Assembly: GCA_038326655.1 (NCBI GenBank)
Contig: JBBQKG010000001.1
Location: 116,989-180,988 of the forward strand
DNA: 64,000 bases
Origin: JBBQKG01 sp038326655
GTDB lineage: Bacteria; Actinomycetota; Thermoleophilia; Solirubrobacterales; JBBDJG01
Direction: 5' to 3'
In this document: in pieces, positions 41,473 to 50,308 of the stretch
How the letters are laid out: every line of letters starts with the position of its first letter
How positions within the stretch are numbered: the stretch's first letter is position 1
Translations under genes and position numbers: made by a program
Notes under the pieces: generated by a model
Database searches by the model: none
What the model was told of the DNA's origin: nothing
Seen by the model: the letters and a program-made list of their open reading frames with translations, nothing else

Positions 41473-42441
41473 ATGCGCAGGCGTCACAGGGCCTCGAAGC
41501 TTTCGCTGCGCGGCCGTCCGCTCCAGGTCGTCGCGTGGAGCGCGGTCGCTGCGGGTATCGCAATTCCGTTCGCGCGGCGCAGGCTGCGTCTGCCCGCCGG
41601 CGTGACCGCGACGGCAGCGGTGGCGGCGCCGTTCGGGCTTGCGATCGCGGTGCCGCGGTCGCGGAAGCGCGACGTCGGCGTGTACGCGCTCCAGATGTGG
41701 GGCTACGTGATCGTGCACGAGCTGCCCAACGACCACCCGGAGCGGCTCGAGCGGCGCGTCCGCGTCCAGTACCCGATCGCCGTCGACCACGCATTGTTCG
41801 GCTCGCCCACCGTCACCCTTCAGCGCCTGCTGGCCCATCCGGGCCGCCCGCGGGCGTTCGACTACGGGCTGGTGTTCCTGCACTGGGCCTGGTTCCTGCA
41901 GCCTCACGCCTCGATCGCCTGGATCCTCTGGCGCGACCCGGAGCGCTTCCCGCGCGCGGCGACGTTGCTCTGTGCCGTGTTCGACCTCGGCGCGATCGGC
42001 TACATCGCCGTGCCCACCGCGCCGCCTTGGTGGGCCGCCGAGCGGGGCTTCGTTCCGCAGGCGGCCGGACAGGCCGGCGGAATCGCGATGCGGCGCATCA
42101 TGGTCGACGTCGGCGAGCGCGTCTGGGGAGGCTTCTGGCCCGCCCTCTATCGTGTCCTCGGGGGGAATCCGCTCGCGGCGATGCCTTCCCTGCACTTCGG
42201 AACTTCGGTGATGGCAGCGCACTTGCTAGACGATCTGGGCCCGGTGCCGGCCGCGTTTGGCTGGGGCTATGCGTCTGCGCTGGGCTTCGCGCTCGTCTAC
42301 CTGGGCGAGCACTACGTGGTCGACCTCGCCGCCGGGCTCGCGCTGGCGGAGGCCGTGCGGGCCGCGGCGCCGCTCGCGGGGCCGGCGGCGTCGCGCGTCA
42401 GCCGCGCCGTCCAGGCACTCGAGGCGCGCGCGAGGGCGTGA
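41473..42441 (+). CDS. PAP2-superfamily membrane protein
   Basis: About six membrane helices and the PAP2 phosphatase motifs: PSLHFGTSVMAAHLL (motif 2, His) and YLGEHYVVDLAAGLALAEAV (motif 3, His/Asp). Motif 1 (KxxxxxxRP) is not clear, as in the inositol-phosphoryl-transferase branch (AUR1-like), where LVFLHWAWFLQP type helices occur. Likely a lipid phosphatase or phosphotransferase. I use ATG 41473 (323 residues); an in-frame GTG at 41452 overlaps the AT-rich TAAATAT box. It overlaps the next start by one base. Confidence 0.8.
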   Translation: MRRRHRASKLSLRGRPLQVVAWSAVAAGIAIPFARRRLRLPAGVTATAAVAAPFGLAIAVPRSRKRDVGVYALQMWGYVIVHELPNDHPERLERRVRVQYPIAVDHALFGSPTVTLQRLLAHPGRPRAFDYGLVFLHWAWFLQPHASIAWILWRDPERFPRAATLLCAVFDLGAIGYIAVPTAPPWWAAERGFVPQAAGQAGGIAMRRIMVDVGERVWGGFWPALYRVLGGNPLAAMPSLHFGTSVMAAHLLDDLGPVPAAFGWGYASALGFALVYLGEHYVVDLAAGLALAEAVRAAAPLAGPAASRVSRAVQALEARARA

Positions 42442-43598
42442 TGCCGGAGGGCCACGAGCAGACCCGGGTCGCGCGTCCCCCGGAGGACGCTTCGGACGAC
42501 GGCGCGACGCGCCTCGAGGAGCAGACCACGGACGCGATGGAGAGCGGTTTCACGATGGAGGGGCGGCGGCTCGCGGTCTACGCGGTCGCGATCCTGCTGA
42601 TCATCGCGGCGCTGTACTTCGTGCTCCCGAAAATCACCGAGACCGGCAGCGCGCTGGACAAGATCCAGGACGCCGATCTCGTGTGGATCGTGATCGCGCT
42701 GGGGCTGAACCTGCTCTCGTTCGTTGCCTACATTGCGCTCTTCGCGGGTATCGTCGGCGGCCGCAACGCGCCCCCTGTCGTGCGCGAGCGCCTCGACTGG
42801 CGCGCCTCCTACCAGATCACGCTCGCGGGGCTTGCCGCCACGCGCCTCTTCTCGGCCGGCGGAGCGGGCGGGATCGCGCTCACCTACTGGGCGCTGCGCC
42901 GGGCGGGGATGGAGCGCCGGGAGACCGCGCGCCGGATGGTCGCCTTCCTCGTGCTGCTCTACACGATCTATCTCGGCGCGCTCGTGATCTGCGGGATCTT
43001 CCTGCGGATCGGCCTGTTTCCCGGGGCGAGCCCGGTGGGCATGACGATCGTGCCGGCGGGGATCGCGGGTGCGGCGCTGCTCGTGCTGTTCCTCGTCTCG
43101 CTGATTCCCGGCGACTTCGAGCGCCTGGTCGCCGCGTGGGCGCGGGGGCACCGGCGGGTCGGGCTCGCACGGCGCTTCGCGAGCATCCCCGCGACGATCG
43201 CGGACGGAACGCGTGTCGCGCTCGCGCTGCTCAGGCACCCCTCCAGCGGCCTCCTTTCGATCGGCGGCGCGGTCGGGTTCTGGGCGGCGAACATCGCGGT
43301 CCTGTGGGCCTGCTTTCACGGCTTCGGCGAGTCCGTCCCGAAAGCGGTCCTGGTGCAGGGATTCTTCGTGGGGATGACGGCGAACCTGCTGCCCTTTTTC
43401 CCCGGTGGCGTGGGCTCCGTCGATGCCGGCCTGATTGCTGCATTCCTGGCCTTCGGCCTGCCCAGCTCGACCGTCTTCGTGGCCGTGCTGACCTACCGCG
43501 TGATCGCCTTCTGGCTGCCGATCCCACCCGGCATCGTGGCCTATTTCCAGCTGCGCAAGACGGTCAGCAGGTGGCGAGAGGAGGGGGATCCGGCGTGA
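42441..43598 (+). CDS. YbhN/LPG-synthase-type flippase-like membrane protein (UPF0104)
   Basis: A 385-residue protein with a hydrophilic N-terminus (about 45 residues) and about eight membrane helices. FSAGGAGGIALTYWALRRAG and the C-terminal FFPGGVGSVDAGLIAAFLAFG are signatures of the lysylphosphatidylglycerol synthase transmembrane (UPF0104) family. No aminoacyl-transferase domain is attached, so it resembles the flippase/transport part alone. TGATG overlap with the PAP2 gene shows coupling; the two may handle the same lipid. Confidence 0.88.
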   Translation: MPEGHEQTRVARPPEDASDDGATRLEEQTTDAMESGFTMEGRRLAVYAVAILLIIAALYFVLPKITETGSALDKIQDADLVWIVIALGLNLLSFVAYIALFAGIVGGRNAPPVVRERLDWRASYQITLAGLAATRLFSAGGAGGIALTYWALRRAGMERRETARRMVAFLVLLYTIYLGALVICGIFLRIGLFPGASPVGMTIVPAGIAGAALLVLFLVSLIPGDFERLVAAWARGHRRVGLARRFASIPATIADGTRVALALLRHPSSGLLSIGGAVGFWAANIAVLWACFHGFGESVPKAVLVQGFFVGMTANLLPFFPGGVGSVDAGLIAAFLAFGLPSSTVFVAVLTYRVIAFWLPIPPGIVAYFQLRKTVSRWREEGDPA

Positions 43599-43635
43599 GG
43601 GCCACTAAGCTCCGGCGGCAGCGGATCGCGGCCTA

Positions 43636-43654
43636 TACTTCACAAAGTGAAGTA
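43636..43654. promoter_or_regulatory. Operator-like palindrome over the trxB -10 box
   Basis: TACTTCAC, AAA, GTGAAGTA: perfect 8-bp arms with a 3-nt centre. It overlaps the TATACT -10 box at 43634-43639, so a bound repressor would block RNA polymerase. No regulator gene is adjacent. The size and shape suit small dimeric repressors (for example HxlR, MarR or ArsR types); a redox sensor would fit the target, but that is inference. Confidence 0.65.
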
Positions 43655-43688
43655 ACGTTCGCCCGCCCAGGAAGACAACAAGAGCGAG

Positions 43689-44708
43689 ATGGCTGACCAG
43701 AACAGCAACGGCAGCGGCAACCCGGAGCGCTACGACATCATCGTCGTGGGCGCCGGACCAGCCGGTCAATCGGCCGCGCTGTACGCCGGCCGCTCACGCA
43801 TCCCGACGCTCGTGCTCGAGCGGGGCATTCCCGGCGGCCAGCTGTGGAACACCGCCGAGGTGGAGGACTACCCGGGCTTCGAGCACATCATGGGCCCGGA
43901 CCTCGCCGAGCGGATGCAGAAGCACGCGGAGAAGTTCGGCGCGACCTTCGAGACCGCCGAGGCGGAGTCGATCTCTGTCGACGGCGATGATCGCGTGGTG
44001 CGCACGGCCGACGGGCGCGAGTTCCGCGCTGCCGCGGTGATCGTCACGGCCGGAGGAGAGGCGCGCAAGCTCGACGTGCCCGGCGAGGACGAGCTCGCGG
44101 GTAAGGGTGTCTCGTACTGCGCGGTGTGCGACGGGGCCTTCTTCCAGGACGCCGACATCGCCGTCGTGGGCGGCGGCGACTCCGCGGTCGAGGAGGGGAC
44201 GTTCCTGACGCGATACGGCAAGCGGGTGCACGTGATCCACCGCCGCTCCGAGTACCGCGCGCAGCCGATCCTGATCGAGCAAATGCGCGCGACCGGCAAG
44301 GTGGAGGAGGTGCTCGACACGGTCGTCGAGGAGATCCACGGCACGGACGGGCGCGTCTCGCACCTGACGCTTCGCAACGTCGAGTCGGGCGAGCGCTCGG
44401 AGCTCCGCGTCCAGGCGGTGTTCCCTTTCGTCGGGTTCACGCCTCACTCCGACGTGTTCGACCCCGAGGTCGCGGCCCGGATCGAGGTGGACGAGTCGGG
44501 CCACATCGTGACCGACCAGGCAATGCGGACCGGAGTGCCCGGCATCTTCGCCGCCGGCGACGTGCGCTCGCAGTTCGTCCGGCAGATCACGAACGCGGTG
44601 GGCGACGCCACGACCGCGGCGCTGGCCGCGAACGCCTATGTCGAGCAGCTGAAGCACGCACGGTCGAAGCAGGCCCCCGCGCAGGGCCGCGGCCGCGAGG
44701 CCGCGTGA
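43689..44708 (+). CDS. trxB: Thioredoxin reductase
   Basis: NADPH-dependent flavoenzyme reducing thioredoxin. FAD motif VGAGPAGQSAALYAGRS, active-site Cys144-A-V-Cys147 in SYCAVCDGAFF, NADPH-binding VVGGGDSAVEEGTFLTRYG, and the closing FAD motif GIFAAGDVRSQFVRQITNAVGDA. 339 aa, low-molecular-weight class. Expression probably depends on the palindrome over its promoter. No thioredoxin gene is adjacent. It converges on the PHP gene with 4 nt between stops. Confidence 0.96.
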   Translation: MADQNSNGSGNPERYDIIVVGAGPAGQSAALYAGRSRIPTLVLERGIPGGQLWNTAEVEDYPGFEHIMGPDLAERMQKHAEKFGATFETAEAESISVDGDDRVVRTADGREFRAAAVIVTAGGEARKLDVPGEDELAGKGVSYCAVCDGAFFQDADIAVVGGGDSAVEEGTFLTRYGKRVHVIHRRSEYRAQPILIEQMRATGKVEEVLDTVVEEIHGTDGRVSHLTLRNVESGERSELRVQAVFPFVGFTPHSDVFDPEVAARIEVDESGHIVTDQAMRTGVPGIFAAGDVRSQFVRQITNAVGDATTAALAANAYVEQLKHARSKQAPAQGRGREAA

Positions 44709-44712
44709 TTTC

Positions 44713-45770
44713 TCACCGCACGTAGATCGGGTTCGACAGCACCCAGGTCCGCTCGCGACCGTGCGCGTCGAGATACGCCTCGACCCTGTACACGCCGGGG
44801 GCATCGGTCCAGTGCTCGACCTCCTCGCCGGTCGACTCTTCCACCGCTTGTCCGTCTCGCATGATCCTGAGCTTCGCCGGCCTCGGCGCGCGCGCCCGCA
44901 ACACCCACTCCGCCGTGCCCGTCTCGTCGCCCATCTCGGCACGGCGCCCCTCCGAGCCCTCCGCCCAGAAGCGAAACCCGTGCGCGGGCGCGAGTGAGTC
45001 GACCGCCAGATACGCCCGCCCCGCGCGCAACGCCGCGAACACGGTCTCGCGGTCGCGGGCCAGCTCCCGGGTGAGCGGCGCCTCGGCCAGGAGGTGGGTC
45101 CGCAAATACTTGAACGCCGCTTGTAGGCCATCAGCCGCAAAGGCACGCGCCCGCGCACGCGAATCCCGACCTGATGTGCGTCGATGCCACCGAGCGCGAC
45201 GCACCGGCGGCGGCGGCAGATCTCGTCCCACAGCTCCAGGTTGCGCCGGGGCGGATGGTCCAGAAACCGGCTCGGCGCCGCGATGAAGCCGACCAGCTCA
45301 CGGATGCTGGTCACGCGCTCCGCCGTGTCGGTTACGAAGCTCCAGAGCTCGAGTCCCGTGTAGCCGTCGCATTCGAGGTCGCGCCACGGCATCCCGCGGC
45401 CACCCCGCCGGAAGCGCTCGGAGCCCTTCGAGAACGGATGAGAGAGGAAGCCGAACCCGCCGGCCTCCCCCACCCGATCGACGATCTGCCGGGCCGAGAG
45501 GCCGCTGTGGTCGATCGGCTGTTCGAGCCCGAAGGCGAGGTAGTGGTTCTCGCGGTGGGGTGAGACCTCCTCGCCCACGAGCACCAGCACGCCGTCGCGC
45601 CAGCCTTCCTCGCCATGGTCCCGCGCCGCCAGCGTGTCGTGGTCGGTCAGCAGCAGGAAGTCGAGCCGGTTCGCGCGCGCCGCGGCGGCGATCTCGGCGA
45701 CGGTGCCGGTCCCGTCCGAGTACGTCGAGTGGACATGGACGACGCCCGCGAGATCGTGGAGCGATGGCAC
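44713..45770 (-). pseudogene. PHP-domain phosphoesterase, broken by a frameshift
   Basis: The GTG start (complement of 45768-45770, TAGGGT 6 nt upstream) opens a PHP domain: VVHVHSTYSDGTGTVAEIAAAARANRLDFLLLTDHDTL, FGFLSHPFSKGSERF and ALGGIDAHQVGIRV keep the metal-binding His and Asp residues. After RLMAYKRR (near 45110) the sense switches frame: the normal continuation FKYLRTHLLAEAPLTREL and a C-terminal beta domain (ending VLSNPIYVR) are in the other frame to 44713. One missing base near 45105-45115 explains it. The gene is either a recent pseudogene or carries a sequencing error. The family resembles CehA/McbA-type proteins. The frame that stays open into trxB is spurious. Confidence 0.8.
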
Positions 45771-45803
45771 CGGCGGACCCTAACGCGCAAAGGACGCAAA
45801 CAC

Positions 45804-45831
45804 GGAAACGTGACGCGGGTGTCACGTTTCC
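45804..45831. promoter_or_regulatory. Operator-like 11-bp inverted repeat in a divergent promoter region
   Basis: GGAAACGTGAC (45804-45814) and GTCACGTTTCC (45821-45831) are perfect complements separated by GCGGGT. It ends 2 nt before TAGTGT (45834-45839), the -10 box of the alpha/beta hydrolase gene, and lies at the -35 distance from the TAGGGT box of the PHP gene. It is well placed to control both. A TetR-type dimer site is my guess from arm length and spacing. Confidence 0.65.
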
Positions 45832-45849
45832 GCTAGTGTTGGCCGCGAG

Positions 45850-48009
45850 TTGAGGGGCTGGTTTGCAGCAGCAGGGGGTGTGGTCGTCATGCTCGTTGGA
45901 GCAGGCGTTGCCGATGCGGAGATTCCGGCTTCGCTGAAGACGAGCTGTACGGTCCAGGCCCCGCACCCGGGCTACCCGTTCCAGCTCTGCAACGACGGCA
46001 TTCCTCTGGTCGCGGGCCGTACGCCGAACGTCGGCGGCATCAACGCGGTTCGTGTGCCAGCCAAGTACGACGGCTACGCGGGCCTTCCCGCGAAGGCTGC
46101 CGACGCCGCGAGCATGCCGGGCGCCGACGCCGACGGCAACGTCGCGCTCGACGTCGACATCTCGAGGCCGACGACGCCCGCGCCCCCGGGCGGCTACCCG
46201 CTGATCGTGATGATGCACGGCTGCTGCGCGGGCACCAAGTTCGACTGGGAGCGCAACGGCTTCGACGCCACCGGTGAGACGTGGCACTACAACAACTCGT
46301 GGTTCGCCTCGCGCGGCTACGTGGTCGCCAACTACACGGCGCGCGGCTTCCGCAGCGGCACGCGCGGGTCGACCGGCGAGTCGCAACTCGACTCGCGCTC
46401 GTTCGAGGTCAACGACTTCCAGTCGCTCGCCGGGCAGATCGCAGACGACCCGTTCTTCGGCGTGAACCCGCAGAAAGTGGTTGCGACCGGCGGGTCCTAT
46501 GGCGGCGGGTTCGCCTGGCTCGCGCTCACGGACCCGAAATGGAAGAGCCCCGGCGGACTCGACATGAAGCTGGCCGCGGTCGCGCCGCGTTACGGGTGGA
46601 CGGACCTCGCCTACTCGCTGCAGCCGAACGGGAGCCACTCGCAGAGCCCCGATCAGCTCCCGGCCTTCGACGGCTCGGACTCGCTCAACCCGATCGGGAT
46701 CCCCAAGCAGACCTGGATCTCGGTGCTCTTCGGCTCCGGCTTCATCGGAAGCACCTTCCCGCAGTACATCGTCGACTCGTTCTTCTGCGTGCAGAACGCC
46801 GACCCCTACGAGACCAGCCCGGCCTGCCAGGGCACGGTCCAGAACACCTATCCGTCGTTCATCTCGGAGCGCTCGGCCTACTACCAGAACGACTTCTTCG
46901 CGAAGATCGCGGGCGATCCGAGCTACCGGATCCCGGTCTTCAACGCCGGCACGCTGACCGACACGCTGTTCCCCGCGGTCGAGAGCCTGAGGATGTCGAA
47001 CCGGCTCCAGTCGATCGTGCCGGACTACCCGATCCAGCAGTACTTCGGCGACTACGAGCACTTCACCCAGAACAAGGCGCGCGAGTGGGGCGACATCTGC
47101 GGCACCGACCACCACGTCTGCGCCGTTGCGGACTATCCCGGCGGCAACGTCGACGCGACTCCCGAGGGTCTCGTGCGCACCGGCGTCACGACGCGGCTGA
47201 ACCGCTTCATCGACTTCTACACCAGGCCCGCAAACGACCCCAGCCCGCCGCAGCCGAAGTTCGACGTGACCGCGTCGCTGCAGGTCTGCCCCCAGAATGC
47301 CGACGCGACGCACCCGGCCAACGAGCCGGGCGACACCTTCACTGCGAACCGGTTCGATCAGCTTGCGCCGTACCACCTCGGATTTGCCTTCAGCGGGGAC
47401 CAGCAGACCGTCAACGACGCCGAGCCCAACCCGCACGGCTCCAACGCCGACCCGCTCGCCAACTTCGCCACGAACGGCGGCCGGTGCCCGTTCACGACCG
47501 TCCCGGCCGGCCCCGGCGTGGCCGTCTACGAGAGCGCCCCGCTGCCGGAGCAGGCGACGATCTTCGGCGGCACCAACATCTCGATCGACTACGACGCGAC
47601 GAGCGCCGCCGGGCTGCAGCTGAACTCACGGCTCTACGACGTCTTCCCGGACGGCACCGCGGTGCTGGTCGATCGCGGTCCGTACCGGGCGACGAGCCCG
47701 AGCGGCACGGTCAGCTACCAGATGATGGGCAACGGCTGGCGCTTCCCGGTGGGCCACAGGGTCCGCGTCGAGGTGGCCCAGGACGACGGTGGCTACCTCA
47801 AGCCGTCGAGCGTTCCCTCGACCGCGACGATCCACGCCGTGCGGCTGACGCTCCACGTTCGCGAGCCGCAGCGCGGCGACTTTCCCAACGCAGCCAAGTT
47901 CTGTGCCGCCCAGCGGTCGTTCCTCGGCGATCAGCCCTTCGCCGCCCGCTACGGGACGAACAAGAGCCATGCGAACGCGTTCGGGAAGTGCGTGAGCCGG
48001 AACAACTGA
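45850..48009 (+). CDS. Secreted alpha/beta hydrolase (X-Pro dipeptidyl-peptidase/CocE-like)
   Basis: A 719-residue exported hydrolase. The TTG start supplies the signal peptide (GWFAAAGGVVVMLVGAGVADA); later GTG starts would cut it. LIVMMHGCCAGTKFDWERNG forms the oxyanion loop, and VVATGGSYGGGFAWLAL the nucleophile elbow with Ser216. The final 250 residues are a beta-rich C-terminal domain of the X-Pro dipeptidase/CocE type (YDATSAAGLQLNSRLYDVFP, RFPVGHRVRVEVAQDD). TAGTGT is 10 nt upstream. Substrate could be peptide or ester. Confidence 0.85.
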   Translation: MRGWFAAAGGVVVMLVGAGVADAEIPASLKTSCTVQAPHPGYPFQLCNDGIPLVAGRTPNVGGINAVRVPAKYDGYAGLPAKAADAASMPGADADGNVALDVDISRPTTPAPPGGYPLIVMMHGCCAGTKFDWERNGFDATGETWHYNNSWFASRGYVVANYTARGFRSGTRGSTGESQLDSRSFEVNDFQSLAGQIADDPFFGVNPQKVVATGGSYGGGFAWLALTDPKWKSPGGLDMKLAAVAPRYGWTDLAYSLQPNGSHSQSPDQLPAFDGSDSLNPIGIPKQTWISVLFGSGFIGSTFPQYIVDSFFCVQNADPYETSPACQGTVQNTYPSFISERSAYYQNDFFAKIAGDPSYRIPVFNAGTLTDTLFPAVESLRMSNRLQSIVPDYPIQQYFGDYEHFTQNKAREWGDICGTDHHVCAVADYPGGNVDATPEGLVRTGVTTRLNRFIDFYTRPANDPSPPQPKFDVTASLQVCPQNADATHPANEPGDTFTANRFDQLAPYHLGFAFSGDQQTVNDAEPNPHGSNADPLANFATNGGRCPFTTVPAGPGVAVYESAPLPEQATIFGGTNISIDYDATSAAGLQLNSRLYDVFPDGTAVLVDRGPYRATSPSGTVSYQMMGNGWRFPVGHRVRVEVAQDDGGYLKPSSVPSTATIHAVRLTLHVREPQRGDFPNAAKFCAAQRSFLGDQPFAARYGTNKSHANAFGKCVSRNN

Positions 48010-48048
48010 CCGGGATAACATTCGGCCTCCACGAGCGAGGAGGTTGGG

Positions 48049-49188
48049 ATGGCACTGGAGGCTCCTGAGCAGGTCGGGATCCGCCCGATAGGCGAGTTCG
48101 ACGGCGTCTACGACGTCTGGCCCCGCGGCGACCGCGCGAGCGCGATCCGCGAGTGTGCGGCAACCTTCCGCGAGCGCTTCGCGGTGCCCGAGAACCGCGT
48201 TCGCGCGGTGCGGACCGTGCCGCTTGCCTCGGCCGCCTATCCGGTCAACTTCGCTTTCCAGGGCGCGGCGCGCGCGGTCAATCCCTACATCAACATCGTC
48301 AACCGGCTCGTGATCGTCCAGTTCGAGGACTTCGACGGCGTCCTGCGCACGCTGGCATGGGAGCCGACGATCGCCGAAGGCGCCGCCGAGGCGCCGTTCT
48401 ACGACCAGCTGCTGCGCCGCTACGGCGAGTTCCTCTCGTACAAGGTGTTCGCGACCTTCTACAACACCGTCGAGGAGGCGATCGCGGTCGCCGGCATCGC
48501 GCCCGCCGACGTCGACTTCGTCAGCTTCGACCACCTCCACGTGCAGGACCTGCGCCTGACGATGGGCACGACGAAGCCCGTCGACGGCGAGGCGGAGCCG
48601 CGCAAGCCGTTCTTCCCGAACGCGAAGTTCCTCTTCCAGCGCAAGGAGGTCGACACCTTCCGCTCGACGCATCCGATGCAGTGGGCGTGGTACGTGCCGG
48701 GCGGGATGGACGACGTGATCGAGGACAACATGGTCCTGCTGGACGGGGACGTCGAGCTCGGCAAGGGCGTCGCGATCGCCGCCACGCCCGGGCACACGGA
48801 CGGCAACCACAGCCTCGTCGTGAACACCGACGACGGCGTCTGGGTGACCTCGGAGAACGGCGTCAGCGCCGACTCCTGGCATCCGCACCATTCCAAGATC
48901 CCCGGCATCCGCAAGTTCGCGGAGTTCTGGAATCGCGAGGTGATCCTGAACGCGAACACGCTCGAGGACTCGATCGACCAGTACGACTCGATGATCAAGG
49001 AGAAGGCGCTCGCTGACCCGAACGCGCGTGACCCGCGGTGGCTGAACGTCTTCCCCTCGTCGGAGATGGCGAGCTTTCGCCGGCAGTGGCCGGTCGTGCC
49101 GACGTTCGAGTACGGCGGGATGAACTACGGGCAGATCGAGCAGCCGGGGAGCCGAAACGGGGCGGGTGCGAACGGCAGCTCGGGCTAG
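48049..49188 (+). CDS. MBL-fold hydrolase-like protein (379 aa)
   Basis: Soluble protein with a metallo-beta-lactamase-like motif set: FVSFDHLHVQDLR (His162-x-His164-x2-Asp167) and AATPGHTDGNHSLVVNT with His249. The spacing of the first motif (HxHxxD) departs from HxHxDH, and the N-terminal 100 residues are unlike common MBL enzymes. GAGGAGG precedes the ATG. The last 23 nt overlap the next gene. Function unknown; it lies directly after the secreted hydrolase. Confidence 0.7.
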   Translation: MALEAPEQVGIRPIGEFDGVYDVWPRGDRASAIRECAATFRERFAVPENRVRAVRTVPLASAAYPVNFAFQGAARAVNPYINIVNRLVIVQFEDFDGVLRTLAWEPTIAEGAAEAPFYDQLLRRYGEFLSYKVFATFYNTVEEAIAVAGIAPADVDFVSFDHLHVQDLRLTMGTTKPVDGEAEPRKPFFPNAKFLFQRKEVDTFRSTHPMQWAWYVPGGMDDVIEDNMVLLDGDVELGKGVAIAATPGHTDGNHSLVVNTDDGVWVTSENGVSADSWHPHHSKIPGIRKFAEFWNREVILNANTLEDSIDQYDSMIKEKALADPNARDPRWLNVFPSSEMASFRRQWPVVPTFEYGGMNYGQIEQPGSRNGAGANGSSG

Positions 49189-50308
49189 CGCGGTCGCGGT
49201 CGCGCTGCTCGCGGCGGTGCTCGCCGCCGCCGTCCCGGGGCTGGGCGCGGACTCCGGTCAGGGGGGCGCCGAGCAACTCGTACTTCGCCTGCCCGACGTC
49301 GGCAGAGGCTATGTGCTCGGCGACGACAGCGGATGCGGAGGCCTGGGGACGGAGAACGCGCCACCGAGCGTGGCCCAGGTCGCCGTCACGTACTACCCCG
49401 TCTACAGCTGCGGGACGGAGTTCGAGCGGCTCTGGCGTGCGCGCGGCCGCACGGCGGCGCGGGGAGCGCTCTACGTCAGCAGCACCGCGTTCGTGTTCGC
49501 CACGGACCAGGGCATCCGGGCCGCCTTCGGGACCGGCAGGGATCTCGCCGCCTACGACTTGGGACTGGAGGCGAAAGATCTCGCGCCCAGGGGAGACCGG
49601 CCGGTACTCGGCGACGAGGCGTCGGTCTTCTTCGTCGCCGACGACTTCGCCCTGGGGCTCAGCGGCAGGCCGGGCGTTGTGGTCATGTGGCGCCAGGGAC
49701 GCGTGCTCGGAATCGTTCACGTGGTCGGCCTTCGGGAGGGAACCGCGACCGCGGTGGCGCTCCCGCTGGCACGCCGGCAGGAGCAGCGGATCGCGAAGCC
49801 GGCCCCGGTCCCACCCGGCGTAAACGACGACCGGAAGGTGCGCCTCGACGACCCGCACCTGCGGATGCCCGTCCACTGGCTCGGGCTGCGATTCGTGCCC
49901 GGGCGGCACCTGCCGCCGATGAGGCTCGCGTACATCTCCGGGCCGACGAACGCTCCGGACGCACCTGGAAACCGCGCCTCGCTCGACTACGAGGGCAGGC
50001 ACGACGGCATCTCGATCGAGCTGTGGCAGCCACGGCGGTGGGCCAAGTGGAGAAGATCGAAGTTCAGCCGGGGCTTCTGGGATCGGCCCTGCGCCCGCCG
50101 CCGCACGATCCCCGTCGCGCACGGCCGCGCGGTCCTCTTCCGGTCGTGCGCGAAGCGGCATGCCCGGTTTGCAGCGCACGTGTACCTGCCCCGGGCGGTG
50201 CTCGCCGTAGGGCCGTACTGCATGAGGTGCGACGCCGGAGACGGCGCCTATGGCTCGTTCAAGGGCCTCGCGGCGATCGCGCGGGGCCTGCGACTGCGCC
50301 GGCGCTAG
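49166..50308 (+). CDS. Secreted protein of unknown function (380 aa)
   Basis: GTG start inside the end of the MBL gene gives a signal peptide (ASAVAVALLAAVLAAAVPGLG). The N-terminal half has the flow GRGYVLGDDSGCGGLG and YSCGTEFERLWRARG typical of small exported actinobacterial proteins of no known role; two Cys may pair. The C-terminal part is very basic with a Cys-rich patch (WDRPCARRR, FRSCAKRHARF, GPYCMRCDAGD). I do not recognise it. It converges with the amine oxidase gene; the palindromic CTAG at 50305-50308 serves both stops. Confidence 0.75.
   Translation: MRTAARASAVAVALLAAVLAAAVPGLGADSGQGGAEQLVLRLPDVGRGYVLGDDSGCGGLGTENAPPSVAQVAVTYYPVYSCGTEFERLWRARGRTAARGALYVSSTAFVFATDQGIRAAFGTGRDLAAYDLGLEAKDLAPRGDRPVLGDEASVFFVADDFALGLSGRPGVVVMWRQGRVLGIVHVVGLREGTATAVALPLARRQEQRIAKPAPVPPGVNDDRKVRLDDPHLRMPVHWLGLRFVPGRHLPPMRLAYISGPTNAPDAPGNRASLDYEGRHDGISIELWQPRRWAKWRRSKFSRGFWDRPCARRRTIPVAHGRAVLFRSCAKRHARFAAHVYLPRAVLAVGPYCMRCDAGDGAYGSFKGLAAIARGLRLRRR

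Noticed and set aside
41247..41474. Minus-strand ORF with a protein-like start (MRIEGPEEGMRRAEAWFRAD)
   Set aside because: Most of it is antisense to the end of the SCP2-R2lox gene, and it has no recognised family.
43794..45770. Single 658-aa minus-strand protein
   Set aside because: Only the first 220 or so residues are PHP sequence; the rest is antisense to trxB and low-complexity. A frameshift explains it.
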